From Chloroflexota bacterium (lineage in GTDB: Bacteria > Chloroflexota > UBA4733), in contig JANWJO010000127.1 in assembly GCA_025449435.1 (NCBI GenBank), positions 1-6,535 of the forward strand: a stretch of DNA of 6,535 nt. The letters are read 5' to 3'. Position 1 is the stretch's first letter. Every line of letters begins with the position of its first letter. The position numbers were made by a program, and so were the translations under genes. Under the pieces are notes generated by a model. That model was not told the origin of the DNA. It worked only from the letters and a program-made list of their open reading frames with translations, and ran no database searches. Positions 5,147-6,535 of this stretch are shown here, one piece after another.

Positions 5147-6418
5147 GTGGCATTCCCGACGAGCCGCATCAGTGTGCCTCCGCAATGGAAGCGACTGCTG
5201 TGGCCACAGCACACCGGTAGCGCTACCGATTTCAACATTCAGTTGCTGTATCACGACGTGCTGTGGTCGAGCTTGCTCAGCGGCATCATCAACACGTTCC
5301 TATCGGTGTTTTTGCTGCGCCTGGGCGGCACGGCGTTTCAGGTGAGCCTGCTGGTGGCGCTGCCATCCATCGGCGGCGTGTTCTTTTCGCTGCGCGCGGC
5401 ACGCTACGTGTCGCAGCACCGGCAAACGCTCACCATCGTGATCATTCCATCGCTGCTGTTCCGCGTGGGGTATCCGCTGCTAGCGTTTGCGCCGTTGCTG
5501 GGTTCGTCGGTAGGCACCTGGTTTTTTGTGGCAGTGATCGCCCTGACGGGGCTGCCGACGGTGCTGAGCAACATCGCGCTCACCTCGCAGTTGGGCGACG
5601 TGCTGCCGGTGGACCGGCGGGCACACGTGCTGAGCGTGCGCAACATGCTCAGTGGCGCCACGGCCACGCTGGCGGCGTTTGCCGGTGGCTGGCTGCTGAG
5701 CTTACTGCCGTTTCCGTTGAACTACCAGATGGTGTTCGTGGTGTCGTTTGTGCTGTCGTTGATCGGGCTGTATCACCGCAACCGGCTGTTACTGCCGCCA
5801 CCGCCAGCGGAGCAGCAGGGCAAGCCACCGGCGCCGATCGTGGTAGGCAACGTGTTGCGGAGGCCGGCGTTCCGGCACTTGAGCATCGCGCTGGGGGTCT
5901 ACCTGGCAGGGCTGTACTGGCCGCAGGCGCTGTTTTCAATCCTGCAAGTGAAGACACTGGAAGCGAGCGATGCCTGGATCGGCATCATCGGCACGGGAAG
6001 CGGGCTGGCTGCGACGCTGGCCTACCCGCTGTGGGGGCGCTTGCTGGGCAAAGGCAGGCTGCGCCAGATGATGGGCGTGGCGGCGTTTGGCCTGGCGCTG
6101 TTTCCCGGACTGGCTGGTATATCGCCGAACGTGGTGGTGTACCTGCTGGTGTCGATCTACGGCAACTTGTTTGGCGCCGGCGTGTCGACGGCGTTCACAC
6201 AGGTGCTGATCGAGATGGGGCCGCCGGGAGAGCGCCCCACGCGCGTGGCGGTGTACAACACCATGGCGGGGGCGGCGGCGGTGGTGCTGCCACTGCTGGG
6301 GGCACTGGCCTACCAGTACATCGGCATCCAGTGGGCGTTGATCGTGTCGTCGGTGTTGCGGCTGGCGGGAGCAGCGCTGCTGACCACGACGCCGCCGTGG
6401 AAGCCGGACGAGGAGTAG
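5147..6418 (+). CDS. Major facilitator superfamily transporter, MFS-2
   Basis: A 423-residue polytopic inner-membrane protein with about 12 hydrophobic segments, of MFS length. A soluble N-terminal stretch of some 38 residues precedes the first helix (about 39-57, VLWSSLLSGIINTFLSVFLL). The middle has a family-like segment with DRRAHVLSVRNMLSG (156-170) and a helix reading FAGGWLLSLLPFPLNYQ (178-193), then a Pro-rich cytoplasmic loop (about 210-232). The loop after the eighth or so helix (WGRLLGKGRLRQM, 296-308) is a weak motif A: the usual Asp is missing. It is not a close relative of MFS-1; their start segments, loops and motifs differ. The substrate is unknown. The start is GTG with GGAGGAG in place. 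It lies 67 bp after the kinase on the same strand, so co-transcription is plausible, and no clear promoter is seen between them. Confidence 0.88.
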   Translation: MAFPTSRISVPPQWKRLLWPQHTGSATDFNIQLLYHDVLWSSLLSGIINTFLSVFLLRLGGTAFQVSLLVALPSIGGVFFSLRAARYVSQHRQTLTIVIIPSLLFRVGYPLLAFAPLLGSSVGTWFFVAVIALTGLPTVLSNIALTSQLGDVLPVDRRAHVLSVRNMLSGATATLAAFAGGWLLSLLPFPLNYQMVFVVSFVLSLIGLYHRNRLLLPPPPAEQQGKPPAPIVVGNVLRRPAFRHLSIALGVYLAGLYWPQALFSILQVKTLEASDAWIGIIGTGSGLAATLAYPLWGRLLGKGRLRQMMGVAAFGLALFPGLAGISPNVVVYLLVSIYGNLFGAGVSTAFTQVLIEMGPPGERPTRVAVYNTMAGAAAVVLPLLGALAYQYIGIQWALIVSSVLRLAGAALLTTTPPWKPDEE

Positions 6419-6426
6419 AAAAAAAG

Positions 6427-6535
6427 GTCGCAACCCCATCCCCCGCCCTTCCCCGGTCCCCGGGGAAGGGTGCAGCTACGAGCCACGACGAGCGCGGCCT
6501 CTCCGGCGCAATGTCCCTCCCTTGGGGGGGACGAC
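6427..6535. repeat. Composite GC-rich interspersed repeat, copy 3 (cut by window end)
   Basis: Module B (6427-6480) matches 2285-2335 most closely, including the tail GGGTGCAGCTACGA. A spacer with CTCTCCGGCG follows, and module A begins at 6513 as GTCCCTCCC-TT-G7-AC before the window ends. The order and orientation are those of copies 1 and 2. Confidence 0.8.
6446..6470 (+). terminator. 11-bp repeat hairpin after MFS-2, possible terminator
   Basis: CCCTTCCCCGG and CCGGGGAAGGG pair perfectly around the loop TCC, 27 nt past the MFS-2 stop. No T-run follows, so it is not a classical intrinsic terminator; an A-run (6419-6425) precedes it. It is part of repeat module B. Confidence 0.4.

Overview
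The window is GC-rich bacterial DNA, and all six genes I can support look chromosomal. I infer a member of the Chloroflexota, probably class Chloroflexia (Roseiflexus/Kouleothrix-like). The grounds are secreted or membrane proteins with long Ala/Thr/Pro linkers, a PknB-type kinase with an extracytoplasmic tail, strong GGAGG ribosome sites and C/G-run palindromic repeats between genes. No rRNA or protein marker proves the taxon. I see no tRNA, rRNA, CRISPR array, transposase or phage gene.

Layout: positions 1-172 hold a composite GC-rich interspersed repeat. A major facilitator transporter (MFS-1, 209-1453 +) follows, then a small membrane-anchored protein with a possible OB-fold tail (1549-2166 +). 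A second copy of the repeat (2167-2355) fills the gap between that gene and a convergent gene for a lipoprotein with one c-type heme site (2357-3016 -). Upstream of the lipoprotein, on the same strand, lies a stand-alone divergent translation initiation factor IF-1 (3172-3414 -). Only 60 bp separate it from a divergently read Ser/Thr protein kinase (3475-5079 +), which has one membrane span and an extracytoplasmic NTF2-like tail. A second, unrelated-looking MFS transporter (5147-6418 +) follows after 67 bp and may be co-transcribed with the kinase. A third copy of the repeat starts just after its stop and runs off the window.

How the genes may work together: no single pathway is evident. The best-supported unit is the kinase and MFS-2 pair, possibly a sensor kinase with a transporter. 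The most unusual points are the IF-1 gene outside a ribosomal-protein operon, the kinase catalytic loop HRDVSGGN in place of HRDxKPxN, and the repeat family, whose copies carry hairpins and minus-strand G-quadruplex motifs. Several published-style ORF starts would be too long here: MFS-1, the kinase and MFS-2 all have better internal starts supported by ribosome sites or family length.
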